A stretch of 64,000 nucleotides of DNA, taken from the NCBI GenBank assembly GCA_019096155.1, contig JAHCVI010000001.1, forward strand, positions 13,789,243 to 13,853,242. The letters are read 5' to 3'. This DNA is from Staphylotrichum longicolle. Taxonomy: Eukaryota; Ascomycota; Sordariomycetes; Sordariales; Chaetomiaceae. A program made the position numbers and the translations under genes. The notes below the pieces were generated by a model. It searched no databases and had not been told where the DNA came from. It saw only the letters and a list, made by a program, of their open reading frames with translations. Positions 46,925 to 58,140 of this stretch are shown here, in pieces. How positions within the stretch are numbered: position 1 is the first letter of the stretch; each line of letters starts with the position of its first letter.

Positions 46925-48138
46925 TTAGATCCAAGGCATCGGCATTGTCCCTCCTCTCGCCTGCCGATCGGTCCACCCACTGCTCTCCGATTCAGGCGAT
47001 GCCCGATCTCTCAACGACGCCTCGCTCGGCGCCTCCAGCTCGACGGCATGATGCCCCCCCAACACCTCGCTGTCACCTCTTCCTCCTCGCGCAGAGGTCG
47101 GTGTCCATCCCGGAGCGGGTGACATGGACAAATGTCGTTTGGAAATGGAGATGGAGTGCTGCCGCGGCGAGGCCGTGTCTGAGAGCTCGTACGGCGGGGG
47201 CACGGTGCGGTACGGGACGGGTGATCCGGGAAGTTCCTTGGGTGGGACGGGCGGAGGGGAGGAGGGCGGTGGTGGTTTGTCGAGGCTCTTTGAGCGCTTT
47301 TTCCTCCGCCAGCGCAGGAAGAAAAAGAGGCCTATTGCGCCGGCGAGGAGAAGGGCTGCAACTGCGGAACCGACGCCGATGCCGATCGCTGCGGTGGTGC
47401 TGACGCCGCTGGTGGAGGAAGGGGAGGAGGTCTGGGCGGGGACGAGAAGTTGGGTTGGGATGGAGAAGGAGGGGGCTGATGTCCGGGTTATGATGGAAAA
47501 TCCCTTTCAAGGTACGTTAGTTGAGCTGTTCGCTCCAGCCTCGGCGTGTGTTGTGAACTTACGGGATCATTAGTTCTCGGTGCCGGGGTCGGGTCACCGG
47601 ATCTGAAGCGAACTTGGATGCCGTACGCCGTGATACCATTCGCCGTCTCGGAAACGACCGTTGCGGTGCCGACCTTGCCGTCGCTCACGACCGTTACGCC
47701 GAGCACTGCAAGCGCAGCCGACCATGATGTCGTGCACCCTAGAGAGGGTTGGCCCAGAGAGGTGGAAGCTAGACAGGTATAGCTGAAGTGGCTGCACAAA
47801 GACCGATTGTCAGGTTCGCTGTCCTCAAATCATTGCAGTCAATCCTCGGTCAGTTTAACATACGTCGGACAGCATATGACGGCGGTCTCGGTCTCGGTGC
47901 TCACGGATGCGAGGCTTGAGCAGGCCGATGTATACCCATACGGGCACCATCCGGGCGAGTAGTAGTTCGTCGGCGCGGGATCGTAGTTGCTAGGGAAGCA
48001 GTCCGAGCCTGAGGTGAAGAGAGGCCCTTCGACATAACTCGAATCGGATCCAGCTTGGACCTGGAAAATCTGCGGGGTGGTGGTTGTGCAACTTGACGGG
48101 GCCCGGAACGTCGTTGTCAAGGGGCCGACGACCGTCAT
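46925..48138 (-). CDS. Single-pass membrane protein with Cys-rich ectodomain
   Basis: Exons 48138-47864, 47791-47563 and 47503-46925 (introns 72 and 59 nt) give 360 residues with no break. It starts MTVVGPLTTTFRAPSSCTTT, a beginning common to a family of uncharacterised fungal membrane proteins that lack a classical signal peptide. The presumed outer part holds paired cysteines (SGSDCFPSNYDPAPTNYYSP, then GWCPYGYTSACSS and ICCPT, then YTCLAS and LGCTTSW). A Ser/Thr/Pro-rich stalk (about 175-205) precedes a single membrane helix AAIGIGVGSAVAALLLAGAI (about 206-230). A basic stop-transfer patch RWRRKKRSK and a cytosolic tail with proline-rich PPPPSSPPPVPPKE follow. This architecture resembles wall-stress or surface sensors of the Mid2/Wsc class, but there is no WSC domain. 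The role is inference only. Confidence 0.82.
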
Positions 48139-48528
48139 GGTTGAGCCGTCGTGTGCATCGGGCTATCGCCGTTGCCAAACCATCAAAACCCGGCGGCTGT
48201 TGGCCCGAAGCAGACAATCGACTTGGCTTCGAAAGATGGAATGGAATGACGAAAGAAAATTCGCCAGGATGGAAGTTTGGAACGAGCTCCAAGCCAACGG
48301 CGCAATTTCCGCAGGATCGAGTGCTGGGGGGTGCACGCCTCTCTCTTACTGTGCTGGATGCGAGAGCTCCTCAGTCACTGGGCTCAGCGTGGGGTCCGGA
48401 GGCGGCGCAGGAGCTGTCTCGAAACCTCTGCAGGAACCGGCGACACGACAGCGGTCCCTGATGAGGGACCTCGCAGAAAGCCCAAGACATGCTGCTGCTG
48501 ATAAGTCCAGAACGCGCCATCTCGGCAG
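48139..48528. other. Promoter of the membrane protein gene
   Basis: No gene seen. It lies upstream of the minus-strand gene that starts at 48138. Confidence 0.4.
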
Positions 48529-49509
48529 CTAAGGACTTGCCTGCAGTGCACGCTTGGACTGAATTGGACTGTGAGCGGCAATCGCACCAATGGCGGGGTC
48601 CAAGATCGGGCTGTGTCTGCTGCAACCGCTTTGGGCGCCAGGTCGCTCTGTGAAGCCAACAACTGCCTTCAAGCGGGTTTCAAGTGAAGATGGGCACACC
48701 ATCAACACCCGACTCTCCGGGACGGGGCCGTCGACGGCACGGCATGCTGCCGAACGGGCCAGGGGCTGCGGCTGGACGTTCACCAACCCCACTGCTGACG
48801 AGCTGACCTCAGTGCTGTGGTGGAGTTGGCCCAGGCTGCGCTGTACATAAATTGGGGTAAAAAAAGCACCAGGCCCAGGGGGTTGCATCGGCACCGTCCG
48901 AACACGGTCAGTGGGATGGATGCCCAGCCCGCGCCGCGTACCTGCCTGTGAAGCTGAGGAGGACACAGGACCGTTCTGTCGTTGCTGTTTCTTGTAAACA
49001 AACGAGTCACATCTGGATCGCTCCCAACGGCAGTTCTGCAGATGAGACTGCTGATCTCGACTTGTTGACAGCCGTCTTGGGCTGAGCAGATGCAACCAAC
49101 AACAAATGGCCGAAGGACCCTGCAGCCCTGCAAGTTGGCGCCAACAGACCAAAACCATGTCGATCAACGGCCGGTTTTGGCGAGAATTCAAAGTGGAGAT
49201 TTCAGAGTGGAGACCAGCTGAAGGTACCAAGTACAGAAGTTCTGCCGTATTTTGCTTGTGTGACTCTGTCGTCACGTGGCTCAGAAAGATCAGATGCTGA
49301 GATGTAGGGGTTAGAATCTCGAGGTTACACCCGTCTTCGTTGCCGTGAATCACTGACGGCAAAGAGGTGACAACACTGTTCAGGTCGTCGTGGGATTTGT
49401 GACTTCCGGGTTGTGTAAAGACACCACACACCCCGGCAGCCTTGGCAGGCAACACATGGGTCCACTTTGGGATCCTGGTCCTTGCCGACAGGTCCACTTT
49501 CCACATCAT
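48529..49509 (-). CDS. Long open frame without recognisable domain
   Basis: From the first ATG at 49509 the minus strand stays open for 326 codons; the open frame without an ATG reaches 49599. Such a length is unlikely by chance at this base composition. The translated protein (MMWKVDLSARTRIPKWTHVL near the start) has no signal peptide, no membrane helix, no motif and irregular composition, with many Ser, Gln and Cys. Codon third positions are not strongly biased. It may be a lineage-specific gene, a decayed gene or a chance frame. There are no introns and no clear neighbours in an operon-like order. Confidence 0.25.
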   Translation of the reverse strand: MMWKVDLSARTRIPKWTHVLPAKAAGVCGVFTQPGSHKSHDDLNSVVTSLPSVIHGNEDGCNLEILTPTSQHLIFLSHVTTESHKQNTAELLYLVPSAGLHSEISTLNSRQNRPLIDMVLVCWRQLAGLQGPSAICCWLHLLSPRRLSTSRDQQSHLQNCRWERSRCDSFVYKKQQRQNGPVSSSASQAGTRRGLGIHPTDRVRTVPMQPPGPGAFFTPIYVQRSLGQLHHSTEVSSSAVGLVNVQPQPLARSAACRAVDGPVPESRVLMVCPSSLETRLKAVVGFTERPGAQSGCSRHSPILDPAIGAIAAHSPIQSKRALQASP

Positions 49510-50094
49510 CCTCACAAACCCGACCTTCACACAGCAATCGGAATCCCAGCACGAGTTATCCACAACAATGGTGAGGTGAGAGTTGCGGGTGCTTTCCACT
49601 CTCCTAACACGGTTTGTAACCTATGTCTGTTTTGCTGAACCCACGGTTGGCGTTCACTGTGTACTCTTCACTTGAGGAGCTGAGAGGTAACGTTAGCTGG
49701 AAGATGGAATGGAGCAGTGAGGTACCTTCCCGTCAGTGCCTGAGCCTCAGAGTGAGGTGTCACTTCCATCAATCAAGCTCCGCGTCAGTCAGACCTTCCA
49801 CACCTGTCTCATAATGGAACTTACTTCTTTCCCGTATTGTCGGTGGTCCCTCGCTGCTTTGTTGACTGAGCAAAGTCGACGGAAGATCTGAGCAGGATGT
49901 CAATTCTCCGCTCTCAACTCACCAGCTCGCAGCCGTTCACTGTTGTGATCTCAACAGAACATCCCGTCCCTCTCCCCCAGCTTTTACGTGCATATCCGCG
50001 TCGCATCTTTTTCAGTTTATCTTAGCAGTTCATACCCTTGCTCGAAAGTATCCATTTTTACAATCTTTCACACGCCGACCTTGGCATCGGAGCC
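49510..50094. other. Promoter region of the phosphatase-like gene
   Basis: No coding sequence is supported. It includes the leader of the gene starting at 50095. Confidence 0.4.
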
Positions 50095-51898
50095 ATGGCC
50101 GCCCTAAGGACGACTGTCCTCGCCCTGTTGGCGAAAACCACCTTGGCTGGACCCAACAATGAGCGGGTGTGGTCAGCCGCCTCGTAGGTCATGTACGGTG
50201 ACCATACACCTCCTACTTTCTCGGACCCGGCAACTCTCACTCCCCAAGGGGCACACCAGATGCTGGACCAAGGAGCCGCTTTCCGCAACCGCTACTTGCG
50301 CCCCTCGCGCTACGATGAATACGTCGGAATTGTCGGCGTCAAATCCAAACACATCAACAACTCACATCTCAATGTCGAGGCGTCCACTGACCGCCGTTCC
50401 TCGGCGAGCGCCACGGCGTTCCTGCAGGGTCTTTATCCACCATGGCCATACACATCCTGCGACCTGGACGTTCCACCCCATAACCGGGTTGCCAACGGCT
50501 CCATTCTCAACTACCCTTTGAATGGCTACCAGTACCCTAACATCAGAACAATCTCACCTGAGAACGACCCCGACTCGATTTGGTAAGTGTCTCATCCAGC
50601 GTTCCCCCATGATGTGCCACTGACAAATATTCAATCGCAGGAGCCATGGCCACGACAAGTGCAACAAGCACGAGCAGTCGATGCTCATGTTCCCTAGCAA
50701 CAGCATGGCTGAGTCGATCCATCAAAGCAGCCAGGTATTCTACAGCAGCCTCTGGGACAAGGTGTTCTGTGAGGCATTCCCCCGCTCAGAGGCCAACTTC
50801 TACAATGCTCACGAGCTGTACAACTACGCCGCCTTCCTCTGGGGCCACGATAACAAGACGCGTTCAGTCATGACGCCCGACAACTTGGAGATGCTGCGTC
50901 AGCTCGCCTGGCAAGAACAGACTCTCAAACATGGAAACATTCCTGCCTTGGGCGACCCTCAGGAGGACCCGCTCTCCTTCATCGCCGGTCGCACCCTTTG
51001 TTCCAGAGTCGCGGCTCTATTTGCCGAGAACATCGAGTCCGGCGGCAAGCGGAACAAGCTAAACCTCGCTTTCACTTCGCATGAGCCGTTTTTGGGTTTC
51101 TTTGCGCTGGCGAACCTCGCCAACGGAGCGTCAAGCAACATCTTCTCACAGCTCCCCGACCCCGGCGCAACTTTGACCTTCGAGCTGTTCTCCATCGAAA
51201 CCGAAGCGACCGATTCCTACGACAGTTCCACTTCTTACGGCCACAACGTTGCCTACCATGACGAGAATGACTCTTGCAACCAAAGTGGCTCCTGCAGCCA
51301 AGACAGCTCTTGCAACGAAGATGACTCCTACAACCAAAATGATTCCTACGAACAAGACGATCCCTCCTCTCAGGACAGCTCTTGTGACGGGGATGAGCCT
51401 TCTTCTGATCAATCCGCTTCAAATCGCAAACCTCCACCGGTCCACAAACGCAGGACTCGTCGCGGCTACGGAAGAGGGGACACTGATCCCTACCCCATCT
51501 CCAACACCAACAAGACCACCAGTCCTTGCGGTCAACCGCTCACTCCATCCTCTCTCTCTTCTCAACAAGACACCAACCCGTCCTTTCCCTCCATCGACCA
51601 ACTCTACGTCCGTCTCGTCCACAGCTCCGCGCCGGATTCCACTCCTGTCGCCCACCCCCTCTTTGGCAGCACCCGCACGGCAATGAGCTTCAAACACTTC
51701 AACGAAACCATGTGGGAGTTGGGCATTGCCAATGCGACGGCATGGTGCGGCGCGTGTGAGAGCGACGCGTTCTTTTGCCGCGGCGCGGACCCCCGCGTCA
51801 TAAGCACAAGCACCACTTGCTGGCGGTGCTGCTGGGGTCGGCGGGAAACGCTGCTTGCTGTGGCGGTTGTATTGGCGATTATTGGGCTTTTGACGTGA
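50095..51898 (+). CDS. Histidine-acid-phosphatase-like secreted protein, early TAG stop
   Basis: Exons 50095-50582 and 50641-51898 (58-nt intron, GTAAGT...CGCAG) give a 581-codon frame interrupted at codon 31 by TAG (50185-50187). The N-terminus MAALRTTVLALLAKTTLAGP is a signal peptide. After VWSAAS the stop stands where family members have a small or aromatic residue, then VMYGDHTPPTFSDPATLTPQ follows. This is the degenerate active-site region: the classical RHG-x-R is replaced by MYGDH, so catalysis is doubtful even if restored. The later block AFTSHEPFLGFFALANLANG corresponds to the second catalytic region. A Ser/Asp/Cys/Asn-rich repeat-like segment (about 390-450 of the frame) and a terminal hydrophobic helix (LLAVAVVLAIIGLL) suggest surface anchoring. 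A start at Met 50191 would lack the signal peptide. Confidence 0.65.
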
Positions 51899-53034
51899 AT
51901 GTTTAGGGGTGTCGAGTGGGGGCTGGGTGTGTGTTTGGAGATTGGGTAGGGGGTGGGTGAGAGTAATGGTAATGGTAATGGCTGTCTTAGGGGAGGGGTG
52001 AGGTTTGGTGATGACGTTGGTCGGGCGTATATTACGTTAGTATTCATTAGGGAATATACACTTTGATGACTCGCAGACTTTGTTCACAGATTCATATTGT
52101 TGTTGTGGTACGGGTGTGCGGCCATTTACGAGTCAACTGTGCCTCAACTCTGCCTTACCCTCAGCTCTCCGCCATCTCCATCAGATCTATTGAACTCATA
52201 AGCTCCATGCTTCTCCGTAAAAGGTATCTCATCTTACTCTGTCCCGGCCTGTAAATGGAAAGCATTTTTCAAAATTATTTATCGTCCCACGATGTTCACC
52301 CTGTCAACATGCCTCCCGCGGCGGGAATGTGTGTTGCATGGGTCATGCTGTACCACATCTGAATGGAGTATACCCCAGTTCTTTTTAATGTCGTCATGCG
52401 GCACGGGGCACGGGGAAGCCGATGGTAAAAACACGTGGGTTATAAGTTGTGCGGATTAGGCCGGAAGGATGTCTGGGCATTCAGGGGAAGTGGGTTCAGG
52501 GGTGAACTTGGCTGTGTTCTGTTTTTTAGGGCGTGTGGCTTGGACTGTTCTCGTTAAACATGTCCTCGAATTGGTGAAGAGGTTAAGTTAGGTGCTGAGA
52601 GAATCATTGTAGACTCATCTCAGTAATGAGGTGGATGATAAGGGGCGAGTAATCCTCGGCTGGTTTGCGATTCTGGTCATGTCACCTAATGGGTCGGGGC
52701 TTCCCAGGCCGGTCGTGTATATTTATTGCTGGGGCTGGTAGAAGCTTAGAGCACAAAGGGAAAATCGGTTTCCAGAAAGAGTGTTAGAGTTTGAGTCCAG
52801 AATGGATGCTCAAATCCAGACTGGCCCGTTACCGTCATCCATCCCAGACATCAACTAAGCAGTGACTGAAAAGATTGTGTAGAGTTAGAAGCAACAAAAA
52901 ATAGGAACTTTGGAAAACAAATGAGCCAATCTCAAAAGAATGACCTTCCATCCACCAACTGTTACCAGAAAGAAAAGGGCCGCGCACAAAGAAAACTAGA
53001 CAATATCGAAGCAGCTCTCAGTCGCGCTCAAAAC
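51899..53034. other. Intergenic, nothing supported
   Basis: Shared 3' space of the phosphatase-like gene (plus) and the next gene (minus). It is lower in GC than the genes. No repeats or coding structure seen. Confidence 0.45.
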
Positions 53035-54600
53035 TCAAGCCGCACCCGCAACGACAGCGCGGGCATGCGCCTTGCCCACCGGCAGCGTCTCCTCACCACC
53101 ATTCTTCACCCCCCCACCATTCCGCTCCACCCCGTTCTCCCTCCCATCCTCCCCTCCCTTCCGCAGCAGCAGCTGCTGCTGCTGCTGCCCCGCCGCCGCC
53201 GCCGCGCTACGGCTCCGTCCGCCGGCATCCACCACCCCTCCGTTCCTCTGCCCGTTGTTCCCCGGGACTGCCTGGAACGCCTCCTGCCAGTCGAGCCGCA
53301 CGCGCATCGGCACGCCGCCGTCCTGGGGCGGCGAGCCGACCGCGAAGAAGCTGACGCGCGAGCTGCTCGTCTCGAGGTCGGTCCACGCGGTGGCGACGTA
53401 GCCGCGCTCGCGGAGCGCGTTGGCGGCCGCTTCGCCCCCGGCGTCCATGATGTGCTGCGAGGTGAGCCCGGGCCAGTTGATGGTGCCCGTGTAGGGAGCC
53501 AGGTTGACGTGCGCGCCCGTGGTGGAGAGGAGGACGGTCAGGTGGAGGAGGGCCTTTTCGATTGAGATGCTGTGGGTGGGGGTGGTGGTCAGTGAGTGGA
53601 GTGGGATGGGTAGGAAGGGGGAGAGCGGTGGATGGCAAGGGGGTTGGCTTACATCTTGTTGTGGATGTTCTTGTCTATGGGGCCGGTCTGTCCGTGGCCG
53701 CCGCCACCGCCGCCTGTCGTGGTGTTGCCGTCGGAGTCACCAGTGTTGCCCTTGCGGACGCCGAGCAGGCCCGTCTCCAAGACCGACGGCGGGGCAAAAG
53801 GGTCGTTGGCCCAGACGCCATCATCGTATTTGTACGTCGTGGAGATGTAGAACAGGCCCGTTTTGGGGTTGGGGGCAGACATGTCGAATGTCTCCATCGG
53901 CGTGTCGGCCCCGGCGATCATGGTTGCGGTGCGGACGCCGGTCTGATACCACCACTTGACGGTTTCCTGGGGTTGGTACCAGGAGCTCTAGATTGGCAAG
54001 GTTATTAATGTCTCCCCTGACCTGGATCGAAGAAGACAAGGGGTCTGGTACTCACCATGTTCAGGCCCAGCTCGGTGGGGTCGACGTAGATGACGTCGTA
54101 GCCCCCGGTGGAGTTCTTCACGCCGACAACAATGTGGATGCCATTCCGGCCCGGGTACTTGTATTTGTTCAAGCCGACGCTCATGTAGTTGGGCCTGGGG
54201 GTCACGCCGCTCGGGGTCCACAGGCCAACCTCGGAGAGGTCATAGACCTGCCCCAGGGCGCACGTCTGCCAGACGCCCCCGAGAGTGACGGTGATGCCCG
54301 GTGTCGGGAGCGTCAAGGCTAGAGCCGGGGCTGTTGTCAGCATGTGTCTCTCTCAGGGAGGACCCAGACTTGACAGCTTCACCTACTCCAGTTCAGAGCG
54401 TAGATGGGCTCCCACGAAATGCCAAAGCGGGGAGCGAGGTTCTTGGACTGCCAAACAATGTTGTACGTGATCTCGCCGTTCTTGCCGAGAACCGACTTGG
54501 CAAACTGAAAGTTGAACTTGTTGGAGTACAAGGCAAGCAAGTCGGCCGGTGATTCCCAGACGGCCACCTCGCGTCTGTTGTCATCGTGTGCTCCCGGCAT
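53035..54600 (-). CDS. Unrecognised fungal protein, four exons
   Basis: Exons 54600-54387, 54330-54056, 53987-53653 and 53569-53035 (introns 56, 68 and 83 nt, all GT-AG and in phase) encode 452 residues. It begins MPGAHDDNRREVAVWESPAD without a signal peptide. Exon 1 has FNFQFAKSVLGKNGEITYNI followed by VWQSKNLAPRFGISWEPIYA. Exon 2 has LGGVWQTCALGQVYDLSEVG and YKYPGRNGIHIVVGVKNSTG. Exon 3 has SSWYQPQETVKWWYQTG and ETFDMSAPNPKTGLFYISTT. Exon 4 has TGTINWPGLTSQHIMDAGGE and a low-complexity tail with a Gln5 run (the codons form a CAG-type tract near 53165). Alternating strands and Trp/Tyr density suggest a beta-rich fold of the lectin or pore-former kind, but I cannot assign one. The intact splice structure says this is a real gene. 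Confidence 0.75.
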
Positions 54601-56094
54601 TGTCAGGGTCGGATGATGGGCTTTCCGTAAGCTTGTTTGAGTGTGTGCTGTTGAGTTGCTGGTGGTTTCAGGCTATGTTGCCCCTTCATGAACTACTTTA
54701 CCCTGGTGCGAAGGCTGGCTTATATAGACGAGGGCGAGCTTCAGCCTTCACTGTCGAGTGCTGTCGGCGTTCTAGACAAGACATCTTTGAAAATCCCCCC
54801 TCAAACTGTTGCCCTTACATTTCTCAGCTTAGCCACATTCTCGTATTGCACCCTGCGCATCAACCTTCACCATGTCGCTATCTTGTCATCCTCGAGACAC
54901 ACTTCGTCCTAATCCTTGGCTTTTCTTGACCGAGTCGCATTGGTTTCTGGAATTGGCCAGAGTCCTATGTCTCAGATGCCATCCAAAAGAGTTTCATGAG
55001 GGCGGCGGCGCCGATAGTATCGTTGACGACGACCGAAGGAGCGCTTCAGCTCGCCAGAAGAGGTGTGAAGAGGTTGTCCAAGAGAGCCCACGGCCCCCAA
55101 CTTTACGAGTTTGGAATCTGGGCGCACTTGCGTGACCAGACGCCGGAGCATCGGAGCCCATCGTCCGCGGTGAAGCATCCAAGCCACTTGCGCCTATGCT
55201 TCTGGGATTTCTTACTCGGGAGTCGACGATTATGTATGGTTGGTCGGCGTCAAGTGTGACAAGCCTGCAGGTGCCAGCTCCTGCGCCGGGATGCACCACA
55301 TCTGCAGATGATCGGGCCCAAGGTTTCAGCTCGTCTCGATGCATCGGCACGTCCCGAGTACCTGGTAAGCATTGACAAGTTGTAGCTCAACAATCTCGCC
55401 AATAGCGTGTTCTTTAGGCCAGCCTTGCACTTTCGAGGTGTACCTTGGTTCCTGGCAGTTGCTCTTCACGCATTCTGTCTATGAAATCGTACCTTTGAAG
55501 AAGAGAATCAAGAGGAGAGACACCGAGCCTACCCCATTCCCATAAGACACGTACTGTATACCCCTGTGACCTGCCAGATCGTTCACAGGGACCTTTGCTT
55601 CTTTTTTATGCATGAACTTGTGTGCTGGAGAAATCAATATTCGACGACATAGCCGCCCAAACATGGGCAAGAGGTGACCGCCCTCTGGGGTTCTAGATCC
55701 CCATCTGAGGCCTGTGACGCAATAGCCAGCCCCGAACTTCAACCACCCAAGACTGAGAGGCTGTCCAGGGGCTGGCTGATGGCAGACATGGGTTGTGGTG
55801 TGCGTGAGATTGGGGCAGCCGCTTGAAGCTAGGTAAACATCGAGATTCTCCTCCACTGGCGGTAGTCCTCGTGGTCCGATACCTCAGCGACATCGGCATT
55901 CTATCATCGATCGCTGCTTTTGCCAAGCTGGTTTGTCCCTTCCTCTCTGCTCTCCACACCCTGTCGGCAGCTGTGACTCTACGCCAGGAGGCTAACTGAA
56001 TCCCTTACCTCGCCACTACTCCTCTTCGGGCCCTTCTGAAAGTTTCTCCAACGACTTCCACAGCCAAGCATCCCCGAGGCGCTGAAAAAATGCC
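54601..56094. other. Intergenic, no supported gene
   Basis: Open frames here are short. A minus-strand fragment (about 55330-55230) reading HPGAGAGTCRLVTLDADQPY is protein-like and may be a remnant, but no gene model can be built around it. Confidence 0.35.
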
Positions 56095-57464
56095 TCACGT
56101 ATCGCCGGTGACGGGCGAGAACATCATGTACACTTTCACATCACGCCGCCACGGCCAGCCAATACACGCCCGACTCACTTCGAACTCCCTCCCCTTTCCC
56201 TCCTCAGCAACACCCCTCCCCTCACAGAAACCAACAGTCTCCTCAATCCCCATCCACCCCCCTCCCATCCCAACCTCCACCCAAGAACCCCAAATACGCC
56301 CCAACATGACCACCCCCATCCACCGCCTCGCCCCGACGAGCACCACCCCCAAAATCCCGCCGCCGCCGCCCACGCGGCCCCGACCTCCACCAGCGTGAAA
56401 CCCCGGCCATCGCCTCCGGGTCCCCGCCAGCAGCAGCACCCCGCCGCACAGCGTCACGAGGAAGATGTTGGACCCGACGGTGTTGGCGACCAGGATGCCC
56501 GGCTGGCGGCGCGCGCCGCCGAGGACGGCGACGAACTTCTCGGGCAGGGTGGTGGCGAGGGAGAGGAGGGTGGTGCCGACGACGGTGGAGGACAGGGAGA
56601 GCTCGCGGCCGAGGGTGGAGGCGCTGTGCGCGAGGACATAGCTGGCGATGAGGAGGGCGGCTAGGCCGAGGGTGAGGTGGAGGAGGTGGGTGAGGAGGGG
56701 TTTGCGGTTGGGTTTGTGGGGCTGCGGTTTAGCAGGGGGGAGGGGAGATACTGCTGGGGGTGGCGGGTGGAGGAGGGGTTGTTCTTCGTTTGGGACCGGG
56801 TGGGTGGTTGGGAGGGTGGTTTGTCTGGTGCTGATGTTGGGATTGGTACTAGCGCTGTCATTATCGCTGTCGCTGTCGCTGTCGTCGTCGTCGCTATCGC
56901 TCTCGCTGTCTGAATCGTTTTCAGGGGCTGTGAGCGTGCCCTGATAGATGAGCGTGGCCACTGATGCGACGTAGACGGCAAAAATGAGGGTTAGCAGCGA
57001 GCCGGTGATCCACGTCGGAACTGTCTTGACCGTGGCGAGGAGGCCCAGGAACAGCGAAGTGGCGGCCAGGAGGAGGGTGGTGTAGATCTTGGAACTGCGG
57101 TCAAACTCGGCCTTTCCAATGACCAGAAGCCCGAGTGAGAACGAAGAGAGAATGTTGGCGATTGACGAGCCGATAATGTTTCCAAGGGCGAGATTCGAGT
57201 TCTTCTGGCCCAGAGCAACAATGACGACGACAAGCTGGCATGGTCAGTGATGAGGCTCTCATGAACTTCCGCTGGGGTTGAGCTCACCTCCTCCCATTCG
57301 GCACCACAAGTCAGGAGGCCGATGAGTGTTGGCGAGACATTAAGCCGTTTGGCAACAATTGCTGTGTGGTCAATGAACTTATCGGCGCCATACTCGAGAA
57401 GAAACAGGCCGGCGATAAAGGATGAGATGTTGAAAAGGAGGACGTCCGCATTTGCCACCCTCAT
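56095..57464 (-). CDS. Sodium/calcium exchanger-family membrane protein, 3' end frameshifted
   Basis: Exons 57464-57288 and 57234 onward, 53-nt intron. The protein is a cation/Ca2+ exchanger with two inverted alpha repeats that form the ion pathway. Repeat 1 spans the splice: CGAEWEE joined to LVVVIVALGQKNSNLALGNI and then IGSSIANILSS. Repeat 2 is SSTVVGTTLLSLATTLPEKF with ANTVGSNIFLVTLC. An acidic linker (DSDSESDSDDDDSDSDSDND), probably cytosolic and perhaps a Ca2+ sensor, lies between. After LLLAG the literal frame becomes Gly-rich nonsense to a stop at 56095. Expected helices (GDPEAMAGV, LVEVGAAWAAAAGFWG, VVLVGARRWMGVVMLG, AYLGFLGG) appear in alternating frames, each restored by one extra base, mainly in G-runs between 56440 and 56300. 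The true end is probably near 56243. Substrate and organelle are not determinable. Confidence 0.85.
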
Positions 57465-57706
57465 GGTGGGCAATCAAACGGCTTCGGGAATTGGACGGCC
57501 TGCAAGCTATATTCAGTCCTCCAAGCCTACCAGTCCAGCACCAGAGGAAAACTCATTGATCCAGATAGAATGGTTGTGGTGGGTTAATGGTCATTGGAAT
57601 GAATCTTCAGGAACAAGGAAACGTCATGGTCCGGTATCGGGAGGTTTCATTGGCGCTCGTCGGGAAATACCGCTGGGCGTCTGACTGGCCATGCATCGCG
57701 TGTGCT
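57465..57706. other. Promoter of the exchanger gene
   Basis: Short upstream region with no gene. It abuts the pyrimidine repeat array. Confidence 0.4.
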
Positions 57707-58110
57707 TTTCATCCTCCTTTCATCCTCCTTTTCATCCTCCTTTTCATCCTCCTTTTCATCCTCCTTTTCCATCCTCCTTTTCATCCTCCTTTTCATCTCC
57801 TTTTCATCTCCTTTTCATCCTCCTTTTCATCCTCCTTTTCATCTCCTTTTCATCCTCCTTTTCTCCTCCTTTTCATCCTCCTTTTCATCCCTCCTTTTCA
57901 TCCTCCTTTCTCCTCCTTTTCATCCTCCTTTTCATCCTCCTTTTTCTTTTCATCCTCCTTCATCCTCCTTTTCATCCTCCTTTTCATCTCCTTTTCATCC
58001 TCCTTTCATCCTCCTTTCATCCTCCTTTTCATCCTCCTTTTCATCCTCCTCCTTTTCATCCTCCTTTTCATCTCCTTTTTCCTCCTTCATCCTCCTTTTC
58101 ATCCTCCTTT
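57707..58110 (+). repeat. Imperfect 12-bp pyrimidine repeat (TTTTCATCCTCC)n
   Basis: About thirty copies of TTTTCATCCTCC, with 11-bp and shorter variants such as TTTTCATCTCC. Open frames in all three plus-strand phases are artefacts of the repeat (FHPPFHPP, SSFSSSFS, ILLFILLF). The opposite strand is a purine tract, as at 6925-7326. Confidence 0.95.
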
Positions 58111-58140
58111 TCATCCGCTCTTTAATTTCTTTTTCCCTTC

